Positions 1 to 12,345 are shown, numbered from the stretch's first letter. The stretch: DNA of 64,000 nucleotides from Sphagnum compactum (GCA_965153455.1 OZ234499.1:3264224-3328223), one strand, 5' to 3'. Translations and numbers: made by a program. Notes: a model not told the origin generated them from the sequence alone.

Positions 1-2674
1 GCTATCTTAGTTTAGCATAATTCACACATAATGTCAAAGGTTATCATCAATATAATCGTTAGGATCTTTTGAAAAAACACAATTTGTGATAGTAATCGTG
101 AAAGTAAAGCACATAAGAAAGTTTGCAAGTTCATACATGAGGCCAATGCTACATATCACAATCTTTTGATTATTTAATAAAAATGGCCATTCGTTCACAC
201 CACAGCCATTGTTTTCTCTACTTTCCCCCCCCACCCCTTTTCTTTTGGATAAGTGCAAAGAATGGTGGGATGAGATTGATGTTGGCCAGTTTTTGTTTTT
301 GGTGTGGGATGGGTGGGAATTAGGCATGTAGTTCTTACTTTTGGAACATGGGTCAAGTATGCAATTTCTTTTTAAAACTATAATTTTTTGTGGCTTTAGG
401 GATGTAATTGACATGGTTGGTCCCAAAAAAAAAAACTCTTGTTCCTAGCATTTTACCACCAATATCATGGAGCTAGTTAGGCCGTCTTTAACATCTCCCT
501 CTTCTCTTTGGACCTTCCCGTGTAATGTTTTTGCAGCCCATAGCTTAGTTTTTACTAAGGTAGTAAGAAGCTGAGTCTCGCTACCCTGTACCAACTTGGG
601 TGAACCAGTATCTTAACCCAATATTTTTGGTTTGCTTCTAAGCATTATAGGTATCCCATCCCTAGACTAGATTAGGGTCTTTGAGTCCAAATTTAACATT
701 TCTTAGGTTAGGCATGGGCTTGATGATGCCTACTCAAGAAGGTGAAAGTACCTAGTACCTTGGCCATCTGTGTATCCAGACCAAGTAAGCTAGTAATGTC
801 CTTTACTATCAAGTTTGATTCAAGAAGTCTTACGTAACTAGCCTAATATTAATTCACACCAGTCTGCAAACCAAAGCAAGTCTCTTGAGATTGGTCGGTA
901 AGTCTAGGTAGCCCTTGAGGTTGCCCAACTGTGCCCTTGGTCATTCCTTCATGGCTCAGAGTCCATACGAATATTGGGTGGGTATTCGGCGTGGTTGGAA
1001 AAATCGCTTGGTTCCAGTTCCAATTAGGAAAGAATTCGATCTAAATTGAAACTGAGTTTCAAAACCGGAATTTCACATAAAATAGATTTGGGATCTCAGA
1101 ATTGCAAAACCTAAATCTATTTGTGTGGAATCAGGCCTGATATCAAACTATGATATATATATATAATTTGGGCTTCATGTTGCTTCAAACTACCAGTGAC
1201 AATGATTAAATTATTTTTTGTGAACATAATAATTTTGTTGTAATCCATTTTGTCTTTTCAAAAGATATGGACTATGGACTTCCTATTGCGTACACAACTC
1301 TATATGTATCTCCTAGTCGGTCCTTTCTGACCTCATAGTCCTTATCTTTTACACAACCTCCTTTCAAGACTAAGTCGTTATCCTATCACATGTAGGCTAA
1401 CTAAAGGCTTATGCAAAGAACTCTTTATGTATGGGAGCTAAAAGAAGTAGGATGTGTCTTACCCAAGAAAACCCTTTTCCCCTCCATCTTACTTATCCTA
1501 TCCACCCAAACCAAGCCAAAACTAGATCACTACCCCTTAACCCAATGTTTTTTTTTTTTTTTTCAATTTTGTGATGTTGCCACATTAGCAATCATTCACA
1601 AGATGGTTTAGCCATTTGGTTATAGACCAACTATGAAAGTAAAAATTTATTAAAATATTTTTATATTCTGACTACTTGCTTGAACAATGTGAAAAACATG
1701 ATAATTTTTTCAAAATTTGAAAAAAATTAAGGAAAAAAAAGAATATTCAACATAAATATAGTTCTTTTGAAAAAAAAATCATCAAATGACAAATTTTCAC
1801 AAAGAAATGCATTAACTTGTCAGAAATGGTTATGTGTTAACTAATGACCAACAAATCCAAGAAGTTTGAAGACTTGGGATGAGCAATAATTTGAAGATTA
1901 TATGTTACCATGAAAACACCATCAGCATAATGAATTTGAATATTCAAACCAAGTGGAAGATAAATCAAATTTTTGTTTGATAAATCTAGGGCACTAAAGA
2001 GGGAGGGGGGAATGAGCATATACGTGAAGTGAAATAAATATTCACTATTTTGTTCTTCAATACTCAATGAAGGACAGATGTTTTTTATGGCCACGCTTTT
2101 GCAATAGGGTTTGATATGAGTCTCCTGTCTTTGATTTATTGACCATCGTAAATATGTTAGGGTTACATATGGTTCAAAGCCAAATGTATTGTGGGTTTGG
2201 AATCTTTTTGTGTCTTTCAGAGATCTTTGTGTGTGTGATGAAATTATGGAACATCCTTGGACATAGTTCACCCCCAAAAATGGAACACTAAGTGCAAAAA
2301 GAAAAAGTGTCAAACAATGTTAGAGTGTCATAAATTATGACCACCATAACTCCTAATTCTTGAGGAGGAAAACAAATTATACCCAAGGCCAGCTTTGAGT
2401 TTCATACAATTGGAAACCTAATGCACTACCATCTCCACCCATACCCTCTATTTGGGATCACATCTTAAATGGTGTAATAATTATTTCTCAATCCCCACCC
2501 ACAAACACAAAAAAATGGAGAATAGGATGAGAGATTATTTAAACCCAAGACCCCTTGGGCAAATGGAAAGCAGTCATTTCAGCATAACTCATTGTCTTTT
2601 ACAAATACAATGTCCTATGCACTTTAGGGACGATATTGGTCCTCTCCACTAAGTGGTTATCCTTTATCTATATA
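1..2674. other. intergenic, AT-rich, no gene seen
   Basis: No recognisable gene. Open frames here are short, lack family motifs, and several start at non-ATG codons. A segment at about 664-760 resembles one at about 52031-52140: both carry a 'gattagggtct' / 'aattagggtct' core followed by a similar 'ggtgaaagtacctagtacc' / 'ggtaaaggcactaagtgcc' stretch. This suggests an old dispersed repeat. Poly-T and poly-A runs are common. Confidence 0.6.
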
Positions 2675-3720
2675 AATAAGTACCCCCCCCTTTATAATGG
2701 GTGCATTATCCCAGGCCAAAAATGGTGACGAATAGTTTTGGAAATAGAAATTTCATGCAGCCAATGGGAAGGCTCAGCATGCACTCCAAGTGCCTTGCTT
2801 TATTTTCTTTTAAGTTTTGGGTTTGGGGGGAAGGGAGGATTTTTTCTGTTTTCCTTTGTTCCCAACATGTTCCCCTCAAGTTATCAATGGGTTCCCATCA
2901 GGTTCCCAATATGTTCCTTAGGTTTCCAGTCTGTTCCCCAAGGGTGTTCCCAATAACACTTGACTTTCATCGCATATGTTTTGTCGAAAGTCTTCCCCTT
3001 CTCACCGATATAGATGGGCCAAAGGGCAAGGAACTCCATTTTCCCATAAAATCTTCTATATTTGGGGAGCTTCCATAGTTTCAACTTTTTTTTTATTATG
3101 GGCCAATCAAATTGGCTCATTGAAAAAAAAAAAAAGTTAGCCTTGTGATGCACCCCAACTAATTAATATGAAACATAATAAGTACTCCCAATTGAATAGG
3201 TATTATGTCGCCAAATTTCTGCCCTTGCCATTAACCCAGGTAAAACATGGTGACAAACAGTTTTGGAAATAGAAATTTCATGCAACCAATGGGAAGTCCC
3301 AGCATGCACTCATGATGGGCCTTGATTTTTCCTTTTTGGGGGTGGGGTGGGGAAAGTTTTGTTTTTTTTTATCTTCCTTGTTCCCAATGTGTTCCTAACA
3401 TGTTTTCATCATGTTCCCTTGAGGTTCCCCAAGTTCCTAAGTTGTTCCCTAATGCATTCCCAATAACACCTCAATTTTATCCCATATGGTTTGCCCAAAG
3501 TTCAACTTTCATGTATATAAACTGAAAAGGTAGGGGAATTCATTTGTTTTTATTTTGCAACTGGGGGTCTAAAGAGGTGCTTCCATTGGGGAGTGCTCAA
3601 TGTTCCAAAAAAATTGATGTTGGCCCAATGAATATGGCTCTTTCAAAAAATTAAAAAAAAAGTTATGAACACACCCACGGACTAATTTATATGAATCACA
3701 CTAATTCCCCAACGTTTAAT
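2675..3720 (+). repeat. tandem pair of ~500-bp repeat units
   Basis: Two adjacent direct copies, about 2675-3176 and 3177-3720. Both contain, in order: a 'cccagg...atggtgac' start, a shared block reading 'agttttggaaatagaaattt' then 'catgca', 'agcatgcactc', a stretch rich in 'gttccc' motifs, 'ttcccaataacac', and a poly-T/A tract next to 'ggctcattgaaaaaa'. A third, inverted copy lies at about 30740-31125. The open frames inside (e.g. 2701-3078) follow the 'gttccc' repetition and look spurious. The element class is unknown; no clear terminal inverted repeats were seen. Confidence 0.7.
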
Positions 3721-3830
3721 GTTGCTAAGTTAAACTAATCGAAGAGCATGCCCAACAGAATGAGTAAATAGGCCTTTACAGTACAGTTTGGATGAAGATT
3801 TACATAAAAAAAACATTCTAAATCTACTTG

Positions 3831-4735
3831 CAGTAGAAGAAAAACATGTATTTTTGACTAGTTTTTGCGACTAAATTTTAGTCGCAAGAGACATTTTGCA
3901 ACTAAAATCCCTTTAGTCGCCTAAGACAAGTCGCATGTGATAAACTAGTCGCAAATGACAAAATGTATTGTATGAAAGAAAAAATCAACAAATACATTTC
4001 ATCCTTTGACTCCATTGTATATGTATTGTCACATGTGACTAAGATGCAACTATTTTGGTCACAATTGAGGGCAAATGATGTGTTGCCACGTGTCTTAATA
4101 TTTGATTATTTAAAATATTATAATAATTATTATTTTAAAATAATCTAGAACATTCAATTCAAATACTTGGATGATCTTATATTATGACACGTGGCTCAAT
4201 GTAAGTATGCCACGTGACATTAAAAAATAATTTAATAAAAATTTTAATATTAGGTTGGTAGGTACCTAGGTAGGTACATAAATAGGTGCCTATAAACCTA
4301 GGCTACATACCAACCTACCTACTTAGGTTTAAAAATAGGTAGGTAGGTTTTAGGTTCCTAAGTTAAATACCTACTCATATAGGTAGGTACTTAGGTAGGT
4401 AGGTACATAGGTCAACCTAGGTGAGTAGGTCAAACTAGGTACCTACCTAGCTAGGTAGATAAGTAGGTTGGGAAGGTAAATATTTTTAAATTGTGCATAA
4501 TTTATTTTTTTGTTTTGGGTTGAGCTTTTTTATTAGCACATCCCATGTGCACAAATTTCTTCATGTGAAATTGGATGACCACACCCCTTTGTTTATATAG
4601 TGTTCAAAATAGAAATGAAAAACAAACAATATGGAATAAGTTTTGAACTTGCAATTTCCTCACAAACTAAGTTGTAATTCCAAAACCTTCTTCATGCTTT
4701 ACTTTCTTAGTTTTTAGATTTCTAAACAATTCAAG
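3831..4735 (+). mobile_element. CACTA-like element, left part (copy 1)
   Basis: Begins with 'cagtagaagaaaaac', a variant of the CACTA terminus 'CACTAGAAGAAAA' seen at 16477. It is followed by subterminal repeats built from 'gcgacta' / 'tagtcgc', about 3868-3955. Further in, the order of motifs matches the 16.5-17.16 kb region: a 'cacgtgtc' / 'gacacgtggc' pair, 'gccacgtgacatt', an AGGT-rich stretch, 'gttttgggtt', 'catcccatgtgc', then 'tatatagtgttcaaaataga'. No right terminus was identified, so the copy is probably truncated or extends with unrecognisable sequence. No transposase frame is visible. Confidence 0.6.
4250..4475. repeat. AGGT/ACCT-rich simple-repeat block
   Basis: Degenerate runs of 'taggtaggtaggt' and its complement 'acctacctac', which together could fold back on themselves. 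A shorter block of the same kind sits at the matching position of copy 2 (16866-16925), so the block was probably carried by the element and expanded here. Confidence 0.75.
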
Positions 4736-7700
4736 TAGTAGATAACTAGATAATAATCGTAAATGATTAATCACATAATTGAAATAATAATAATATTATA
4801 CAATAACTCGTGAAATTAAAATCAATAAAATAATTATTTTAACTACACTGCAATTTTTCCAAATTTTTAATTCAGGTTTGAAGTTATGAATTACAGAGTG
4901 TGAATAATTATGTTCAATTAAAAAATAATTATGCACATACTGATTAATTCCTATCTGAAATAATTACAATGATTCACTATAGATTCTTGTATTCAATTAA
5001 CATAAATACCACGTAAAAATATTAACTAAAACATCTAAATTATTGTTGGAGAATTTCTTATTAATGCTGAAAAACTACATTTTACCATTTTGCCATTATC
5101 GAATTAAGATTATGAACAACAATTGGGAAAATACTCAAACTTCAATAACATCAAACATACATGCCAAGCTTATTTCATAGAGTGGTCTTTTCATTCAAAA
5201 AACCACTATCATTGTTTTATAATAATCCCCATCATCCCTTCCCTAAGTCTTTTGTGACAACTTTACCACTATACCGATATGCCTTCTGGCAGTTACAAAA
5301 AATGGTTGTAACCGTTTCACATCATATCGATAGGCAATTAGCCTGTTTGTTTGTCATGTTGACATAGTGAACTTACTATTTATTACCACTATTTATTTGT
5401 CATATCATCATAGTTGATTTCAACATTCTATGGTATGACATTTCCCAAAAGAGACTTGGTTAAATCGGTCTAGTATTTCTACTCTTTGCCGACATGCCTA
5501 AGTATCTCCCTTACATAAACTAAGTTCTCGCAATTTTATTGTAAAATTATTTTGAGAAAAACTTGGAAATATGTGCTTTTTTGAAAGGAAAAATTTGTCT
5601 GATTTGCAATATTAAAGATTTAAGAAAACATTGCTCTACAAAGTACAATAATCATGACCAAAAGGAAAAATAAAAAATAAAAAATAAATCAAAATCAAAA
5701 TCAAAGTGATTTGAAACCCATAAGGTTGAATTGAAGGTTTGAGTTATTGTTAGGCATTATTTTTGTAGGCTCATAGTGCAGCCCATGCCATTGGCCCAAG
5801 CGTGAATTTGTTACACAACTAATTGAATTTAAATTTTGAGTTTTTATTGAATTTCGCAAACAAAGATTTATACTTCAATATCTCTTTGCATCTTAGGTCT
5901 AAAATGACCAAATCAACTCCATAAAATGGACCTACTCATTGCGCACTTTTCAACAGTACCAAAAGTGCACTGCAATTTCCTTGTGCAATATTTTACTTTA
6001 TGATTTTTTATTAAAATTTCAATAACAAAATTATGAATAGAATTTCAGATGATGTGTGTGATCACTGAAACCCAAATTATATAGAAAATTAGAAAACCTC
6101 TAAAAGCTGCATATTATCTGGACACATCTCAATCTCTATGAGCTCCACATATAGCAGCAAGCTCAAAGATCTTTGATTTCGCCTCAAATTCTTTGAATGT
6201 TAATGCATGAGAGTGTAGTACTTGAATGTCGAAGCTGCATGTTAATTGTGATAACTTTGCATTGTAAGCTCATGACAAAATGTTATATGAAGTGGCGAAT
6301 GTTGGGTTATGTTGTTTTAGAGCCTGTGATATATATACACCCTTGAGAGGAATTCCTTCTATCAGAAATGGCATGATCTCTATAACTAGTAGGAGAGTAT
6401 ATATGAGTCAATCCTCGATATGTGCTGTTATGGGTCTGTTCTGTTTTTGCAGAGTTTTGAATGTGCATTTTTGTTTTACTTCCACTTCCTTCTTGTACTC
6501 AGTTCTTTTGTAGTGATTATATTGTAACTTCTGATATGCTATATTAGCCCAACTTTTTTGTGATTTTTGCAAACCTATATAATATGCAATGTTGATTAGC
6601 ATTATATGAAGAATTGTCAGGTCCTGTTTTAGAAATTTTTTTGGAAATTTTTTTTTAGCATTGGTTTTGGGTCTAGTAAACAAATCTCAGAAACTAAAAC
6701 CCATCAATTTTGGGGCCGTGTCAAGTTTCTAGACCATTGGTTCCCCAATTTGATGGTTCTAAGCTTTACAAGACTTCGTCGGTTCCAGGTCCAAGGCCAG
6801 TTCTAAGTCTTAGGGTTTCAAAACTTAGACCTACGACCCTATCTGGATCTTACCTAAAACCTTACCTAGACCTTACTTAAAACCCTACCTAGACCTTACC
6901 TTAAATCCTGCTTAGACCCTACGTGAAACCCTACATTTCTAATAACATAATAATAATTGAAAAGAATAATAAAAAGAAAGAAACTTAATCATAAAGAAGA
7001 AAATAAAAAAAGAGAAACTAAAAAATTCAACAAAAGGAATTTGGCAGCCCCCGTCCTAATATTTCAAAATTTTGGCATTCAAGTTTAAGTAAACAAGAAG
7101 CAGATTGTCCTTTGAAAAAAATTTGATGACCTAGTGGTTTAGGACAATCCTCTTTATGAAGGACCTTGGGAGTTCAAACTTGGGGAATTTGCACTCTCTT
7201 TTGGTCTAGGGTCTTAAGCAAGGGTCTAGGGTCTAGGTAGGGGTGAAAGCTTGAGCAAAGAACTGCTGTTTTTACTATAGAAGGGTTATAACTTATTTCA
7301 TTCCGTTATTTATTTTATCACAGTTATATGTCAGAATTGGTTCTTTCATTTTTTTGGAGAACCATGGTTAATCTATATCAGATCTGGTTCTCTTTTTAAA
7401 CCATGGTTATATATCAGAACCAGCTCTTCTGATCATTTGAGAGGCTTGGGTACACATCACCCAAACCGGTCCTATTGATATTTGAGAACCATGGATACCA
7501 AAATTAAACAACTGCCCTCAGAAGCATGCAATACTTGCTGATATGTTGGCTGTTTGTGTGATAAGATCTGAAATCTATCTACAAAGGAAGGTAGTTTGTT
7601 TGTTTTGAGATCTCCCAAAGCACAGTGCCTTCTACAACCTTGTTCTTGGGTTTTGTCTTTTTTCCAGGCATGCTATGAGCCAGTATGTTGCACCAATTGT

Positions 7701-9251
7701 GTTGTCAGATCCGGAAATCTTTATGACTTTGTTCTTGGGTTTCCTCAAGATTTTTCATGCTGCTTGCTGATAAGTTTTGTTGGCACATTTTGACATCCAC
7801 ATGACCCATTGTTATACAAATAATTTCAGAGTTTAAGACTTCCGATTGTGCAATGTAAGGTTCTCAATACTTATGAAGATATTAGTGTTCAAGTTGACAA
7901 TGGTTGTTTCCAGACCCTTGAACAAACATTAATTAACTCTCAAGACTTGGGTTAATATTTTTGTTTTTTGAAGAAATACTTAAAGTGCTCAAAAAATCTT
8001 ATTAAATTGTACATTTATAAATTTCTTCTAGATGCTAAGTGATTGCCAATTTCCAAGAGTAATTGCCAGTTTCAAGAGTTATTTCATTTTGAGATCTAAA
8101 TTCCAGATGGGTTCCATCTTGGGCTAAACAAACTGAAGTAGTGTTTAAAACTGAATATTACTCTCTACACACTAATTGTGCCTATTCTAATCTCCAACCA
8201 TCACATTAAACTACTCAATTCCCAATGAATTTCAGAGTAAAAAATTATGCCATTGGACTCAATGAATTTTAGAGTATGAATTTCAAATTTACGAACTTCG
8301 GAGAGTCCAATTGCATTCCATCTATGTACATACTCTAAATACAGATTAGTGTTTACATGAAAACAATGACAACTACCAATCAAGAATCATAAGGAATTAA
8401 ACACTAATTAAAACTGTGCTAATTTCTCATGCTAATTACATGACTAAAACAGACATATAACACATACAAAACAGAAATGTATATAATACAACTTCCAAAA
8501 GTTTCAAGTGGACTACAAGATTGAGAATACAATTTTAGATTGAACAATTTACATGGGTGAAGATCTGTTGCACTATGAAGACTGAATTTATATAAACTCA
8601 AAATGCATTCATGTTTGAACTGGTACTTACTTCTACCAGCTTAGACCAAGGAAGATATGTCAACTTAGGAGATACAAAAGGACACAAAGGAACTGTTCTA
8701 TAGAGGTCATACAAAAGATTGAAGAACAAAACACTACAAACTGATCATACACTTGTATGGAAAAACAAAATGCAACAATTACATGAACAGAGTTAAATTG
8801 TATATCATGCAAGCAATGCAGCAAAGTCTGATCTAACAAGAAGAGCCAATTTAACAATCCATAACAAAAACTATTTCAGAAACAAAGTTTGGGAAAATAA
8901 ATTATTCACTTGTCCATGTGCAATGCTTTTTTAAAACTTAGTTCTATCTAGAGAGAAGAGCTACTTTCAAGCACAAATATTGTTTCAGCTGTCATATGTC
9001 ACTAGACAACTGCCTCTTTTGCTTTTTGTTTTTATTGGATTTTCCAATGCAAGAGAAAGGGATCTAACTAGACATGTATGTACTGATCATGCATGCATGT
9101 GTAGTCCATGACATCTGGAGCTGCTCTGTAGAGAGAGATCAATTCTCTAGGAACAACAATATCAGTGCATTGTAGACAGACAGAAGAACTTCAGTGAGCA
9201 ACAACAACAACAATTTATTGTGGTACTTAGGTTTGCAGCAGCAGTAGCTTC
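4736..9251. other. intergenic, no gene recognised
   Basis: AT-rich sequence without recognisable protein motifs. A degenerate tandem repeat of 'accttacctaaaacc'-type units lies at about 6825-6930. The last few hundred bases before 9252 should include the 3' UTR of the minus-strand F-box/kelch-like gene, but no polyadenylation signal was assigned with confidence. Confidence 0.55.
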
Positions 9252-11060
9252 TCACCAGTGCACTCTGGCAGTGAGACTGGGTTTGTAGCAAACCCCAGCA
9301 TAACGGATCTCTTCTTCGTCCTCGTCTTCTTCAAACTCAGGGTACGCAGTCCACTTCTCCTCGCGCAGATCGTAGTATGCGAGAGCTCTCTCGTCAAGTC
9401 CACAACAGATTTTGCCTTCGCTAGTTCCCACACACTTGGAAAGCTCTCTGTACTCTTCAGGGGAAATGTAGGTGAAGGGTTCCCTACTGACCCGAGCGAA
9501 CTCCAGTGTACGAGCTGTGAACTCGTGAATCACAAGCTGGTGCGAGAACCCATCAGCTGCACCTGCAGCAGGAGCTTCATCTGCAGCTCCTGCTGCTGCT
9601 GCTGTAGGAGCTGCTCCTTCTGCTGCTGCTACAGGAGCTCCTTCTCCTTCGCTAGTTGGGTACACGTACAAAGTCACCAGGAAGATGCGGCCATCGCAAC
9701 TTAGGATCTGCGGCTGCTCATAGTCTACAGAGCTGCCCGGAATCACAATTCGGGTGTACACAGACCATTCCCGGGAGCCCACGTTGTATGACAACAGGAA
9801 ATAAGGATTTCCAGCACGAGCAAGGCCGTGTCCTGCGCTGGGTCCATAAGCCACAGTGAGGACGAGACCTTCGTAGTACGCGCTGCTCGAGTTCTTTGCC
9901 AGTCTCAGGCCCCCGCAGAGATCACCAGAATCTGTCCAAGTATCTGTCCTGAAGTCGTATACTTCAGTGGATTTCTCGGCCTCGTATGCTCTCAAGTTGG
10001 GGTGTTCCAATGCGCCCAATGCCCTCCCAGTCATGACAAGCTGAAAGCTCGCGGTTGCTATGCGAGCAGCTGCTGGTGGTTCCTGCAGTACATGGATCAG
10101 GCGACTCTGCAGCGAGTTATGGCCGTTGTCTGCGTCGTCTTCTTCCTCTTCATCGTCTGTGGACTCTTCTTCTTTTTCATCGTCTGCGGACTCTTTTTCC
10201 TCTTCTTCTTCTTCTTCGTCTGCGGACTCTTCTTCATCCCATTCAGATCGACCAGAGTCAGAGACTTCTTCCAATTCAGATTCATCAGAGACGACAACGG
10301 ACCCAGCTTCTGCATCCGCTTCAGAGCGATCGTCGCCATTCTCATGATCATCCCCGTCTACCTGCGCCTCCTCCAACGAGGCGGGGGCGCCATTGTCAAG
10401 GGTGGGAACACCAAGGATATTCTGCTCTCCTGTGAGTGGATTCACGACCAACACGTCCTCAGAAGAGTGTCCGTCCTTAGTGTAGAACAGTAACCCACCG
10501 GCAGACGCGACGGGAAGCGTCACGGAACGTCTGCTTGTGGACTCCGGAACGTGACGGAGTCCCACCCACTTCATGGTGCGGAAACAGAACCCGAAACTCC
10601 GGCATGCCCCCGCATCATCCACAAGTGTGTAGAGAGGACAATACTCCTCAGATGGTTCCAGGAGAGGAAGCAGCTGCTGGAAACGTTCCAAACGGAGTCT
10701 CCTGGTCCAGTCTAGGCTGGAGCTGTAGATCGCCAAGAAGGACGATATAGTGATCCCGCGAGTAAACATAAATCCATCCAGGTACACTTCCTCACTACAC
10801 ATGTAGCAAAGGATTGTCAGCTGAACAATCAAGGCAGCCCAGCTGATGAAATTCTCGGCATTGCGCAGCTGGAGGCCGTTGGATTTGAGCAGCTTTCGTG
10901 GTCGCATAGAGTCATGATCATCCTCCCCATCAGAAGAAGAAGCGGATCCGTTGCCATGGGTGGCGCGGGGACGCAGGTGATCCGCATTGTTGTTTCCGTT
11001 GGAAGAACCAGGGCAGGAGTACGATCTTTTCGCCATCTGTAAACCACCCACAGGGATCAT
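9252..11060 (-). CDS. F-box/kelch-repeat-like protein with acidic insert
   Basis: A single open frame of 602 codons with ATG at 11060; a second in-frame ATG at 11036 is an equally possible start. The C-terminal two thirds resemble the associated domain of plant F-box/kelch proteins: 'LPVASAGGLLFY' and 'VVNPLTGEQ' (about 182-213), kelch-type 'VYDFRTDTWTDSG' (about 367-379), and 'YYDLREEKWTAY' (about 562-573). The family normally acts as a substrate adaptor of SCF ubiquitin ligases. No canonical F-box (LP..L...IL..LP) is visible in the N-terminus, which has only a hydrophobic stretch (about 71-90) and a W-R-R-R-L-R segment that could be a worn F-box end. Residues about 232-311 are an almost unbroken Asp/Glu/Ser block that splits the kelch-like region, and about 470-505 is an Ala/Pro/Glu-rich insert. 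Base composition is GC-richer than the flanks, as expected of real exon. Gene identity is moderately sure; ligase function is inferred. Confidence 0.75.
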   Translation of the reverse strand: MIPVGGLQMAKRSYSCPGSSNGNNNADHLRPRATHGNGSASSSDGEDDHDSMRPRKLLKSNGLQLRNAENFISWAALIVQLTILCYMCSEEVYLDGFMFTRGITISSFLAIYSSSLDWTRRLRLERFQQLLPLLEPSEEYCPLYTLVDDAGACRSFGFCFRTMKWVGLRHVPESTSRRSVTLPVASAGGLLFYTKDGHSSEDVLVVNPLTGEQNILGVPTLDNGAPASLEEAQVDGDDHENGDDRSEADAEAGSVVVSDESELEEVSDSGRSEWDEEESADEEEEEEEKESADDEKEEESTDDEEEEDDADNGHNSLQSRLIHVLQEPPAAARIATASFQLVMTGRALGALEHPNLRAYEAEKSTEVYDFRTDTWTDSGDLCGGLRLAKNSSSAYYEGLVLTVAYGPSAGHGLARAGNPYFLLSYNVGSREWSVYTRIVIPGSSVDYEQPQILSCDGRIFLVTLYVYPTSEGEGAPVAAAEGAAPTAAAAGAADEAPAAGAADGFSHQLVIHEFTARTLEFARVSREPFTYISPEEYRELSKCVGTSEGKICCGLDERALAYYDLREEKWTAYPEFEEDEDEEEIRYAGVCYKPSLTARVHW

Positions 11061-12345
11061 AACAGCCAGCCAGCAAGCTGCTAGCAGTTAGTAATTCTTC
11101 CTAGCTCATGATATGTATAAAACTTTGAAACCCAAGCTGATGCAGCTCCTACAAAAAATTGTTTCTCGGGATGTGTGCCTTATGTGAAAGGAGATTGAAA
11201 GCAGTATGTTGAAGGAGATTGAAAGCGGTATGTTGAAGGAGATTGAAAGCGGTATGTTGAAGGAGATCGAAAATTGTATGTGCAAACCATGTGAAAACTA
11301 TGTGAAAACAGCTCTAGTGTAGAAAGCTAAAGGAAACAATGGAAGATGTGCAATGCATGATCAGCATAAATGAACACGTACTTGGGTATTGAAATTCTTG
11401 CCCCTTGCCCACGTCTTGACGAGTGTGTGAGTCCGCAAGCGAGCACCGCTAGGAGTCTATCGAGTCTCTCTACTTTCTTGCTACGCTCCAGAAGCTAGCG
11501 CGCTCTCTCACTACTACCCTCCACTTGAAACGAGAGCTACACAATATAATGACTAACGGACTGGACGAACAAGGCTTCTTGCGGACAAGTTCGCGCTCTC
11601 ACTCCTCTCCACTTGAAAGAAACGAGAACTACACAATATAATTACTGACGAATATGGCCGCAAGCTTCTTGCGCTCGCGTTCTCTCTGTCCCTCTCTCCA
11701 AGAATTGAAACCCCACAAAAGCAAGCAAATGAACAACAATGCTGCTAAGAACCCCCTTATAACCACGACCTCCTAGTTCATAAAGAATTTCAACGCACAA
11801 AGCACAAACGAAAGCGCTCAACGCCTTTTCAGGCTCGCTCGCTTTCTCTCTCTCTCTCAACAACACTCTCTGCCTTGAAATCCCACTCTCCAAACGTGAG
11901 CTACTGCAACAACGACTCGCCCACACACAACGACTAGCAGAGCGCAAGCCCAGGACAAGCTTTTTCTTTCTTCTCCTCAAGATGCAAAGGAAGAGTACAG
12001 AAGGTGCGGGAAGGAAGGAGAGGAAGGGGGGGGGGGGCAGAGGTGTTTCCAACGTACTTTGCTGCGAGAGAAAAGAAAGATACGTAGAGCGATTGTGGAC
12101 TACGACTACTACTAACTCTATTACTGGCAGGCGAGACGAGACAAGACAAGACGAAGGTCGCAATTACGTGAGCAAGCGAGCCAGCGATTCCGTGCACACC
12201 GTTCTGGCGCACAGAGAGCGAGAGAGAGTGGTAGGGAGGGGAGCAAGGGGCCACCAGCCACAAACTAGTCATAAAACGGAACGGGAACGGAGAACTACAC
12301 AGATTATCACTAGTTGCCGTCAAGACACACACCATTTAATTTAAA
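11061..12345 (-). promoter_or_regulatory. upstream region / leader of the F-box/kelch-like gene
   Basis: A clearly GC-richer, CT/GA-rich stretch compared with flanking DNA, with abrupt return to AT-rich sequence after the 'atttaatttaaatttaa' run at about 12335-12362. It includes a 24-bp tandem repeat (11190-11285) and imperfect direct repeats of about 87 bp: 'ctccacttgaaacgagag...acacaatataa' at 11519 and again at about 11606, with a weaker relative near 11869. Open frames here on both strands (e.g. 11642-12163, 11982-12344) show no family motif. Most likely promoter plus 5' leader; transcription start not determined. Confidence 0.5.
11190..11285. repeat. 24-bp tandem repeat, four units
   Basis: Four consecutive 24-bp units starting at 11190, 11214, 11238 and 11262. 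The unit begins 'ggagattgaaag' and ends 'gtatgttgaa'. Units 2 and 3 are identical, unit 1 differs by one base, unit 4 is diverged. It lies about 130-225 bp upstream of the first ATG of the minus-strand gene. Confidence 0.92.

Noticed and set aside
2701-3525. Overlapping frames in the 2.7-kb repeats
   Set aside because: They follow the 'gttccc' repetition, give Phe/Pro/Val-rich nonsense, and differ between the two tandem copies.
9258-10493. Long plus-strand frames opposite the F-box/kelch-like gene
   Set aside because: They are antisense readings of the acidic GAA/GAT-rich and Ala-rich tracts and show only Ser, Leu or Cys runs.
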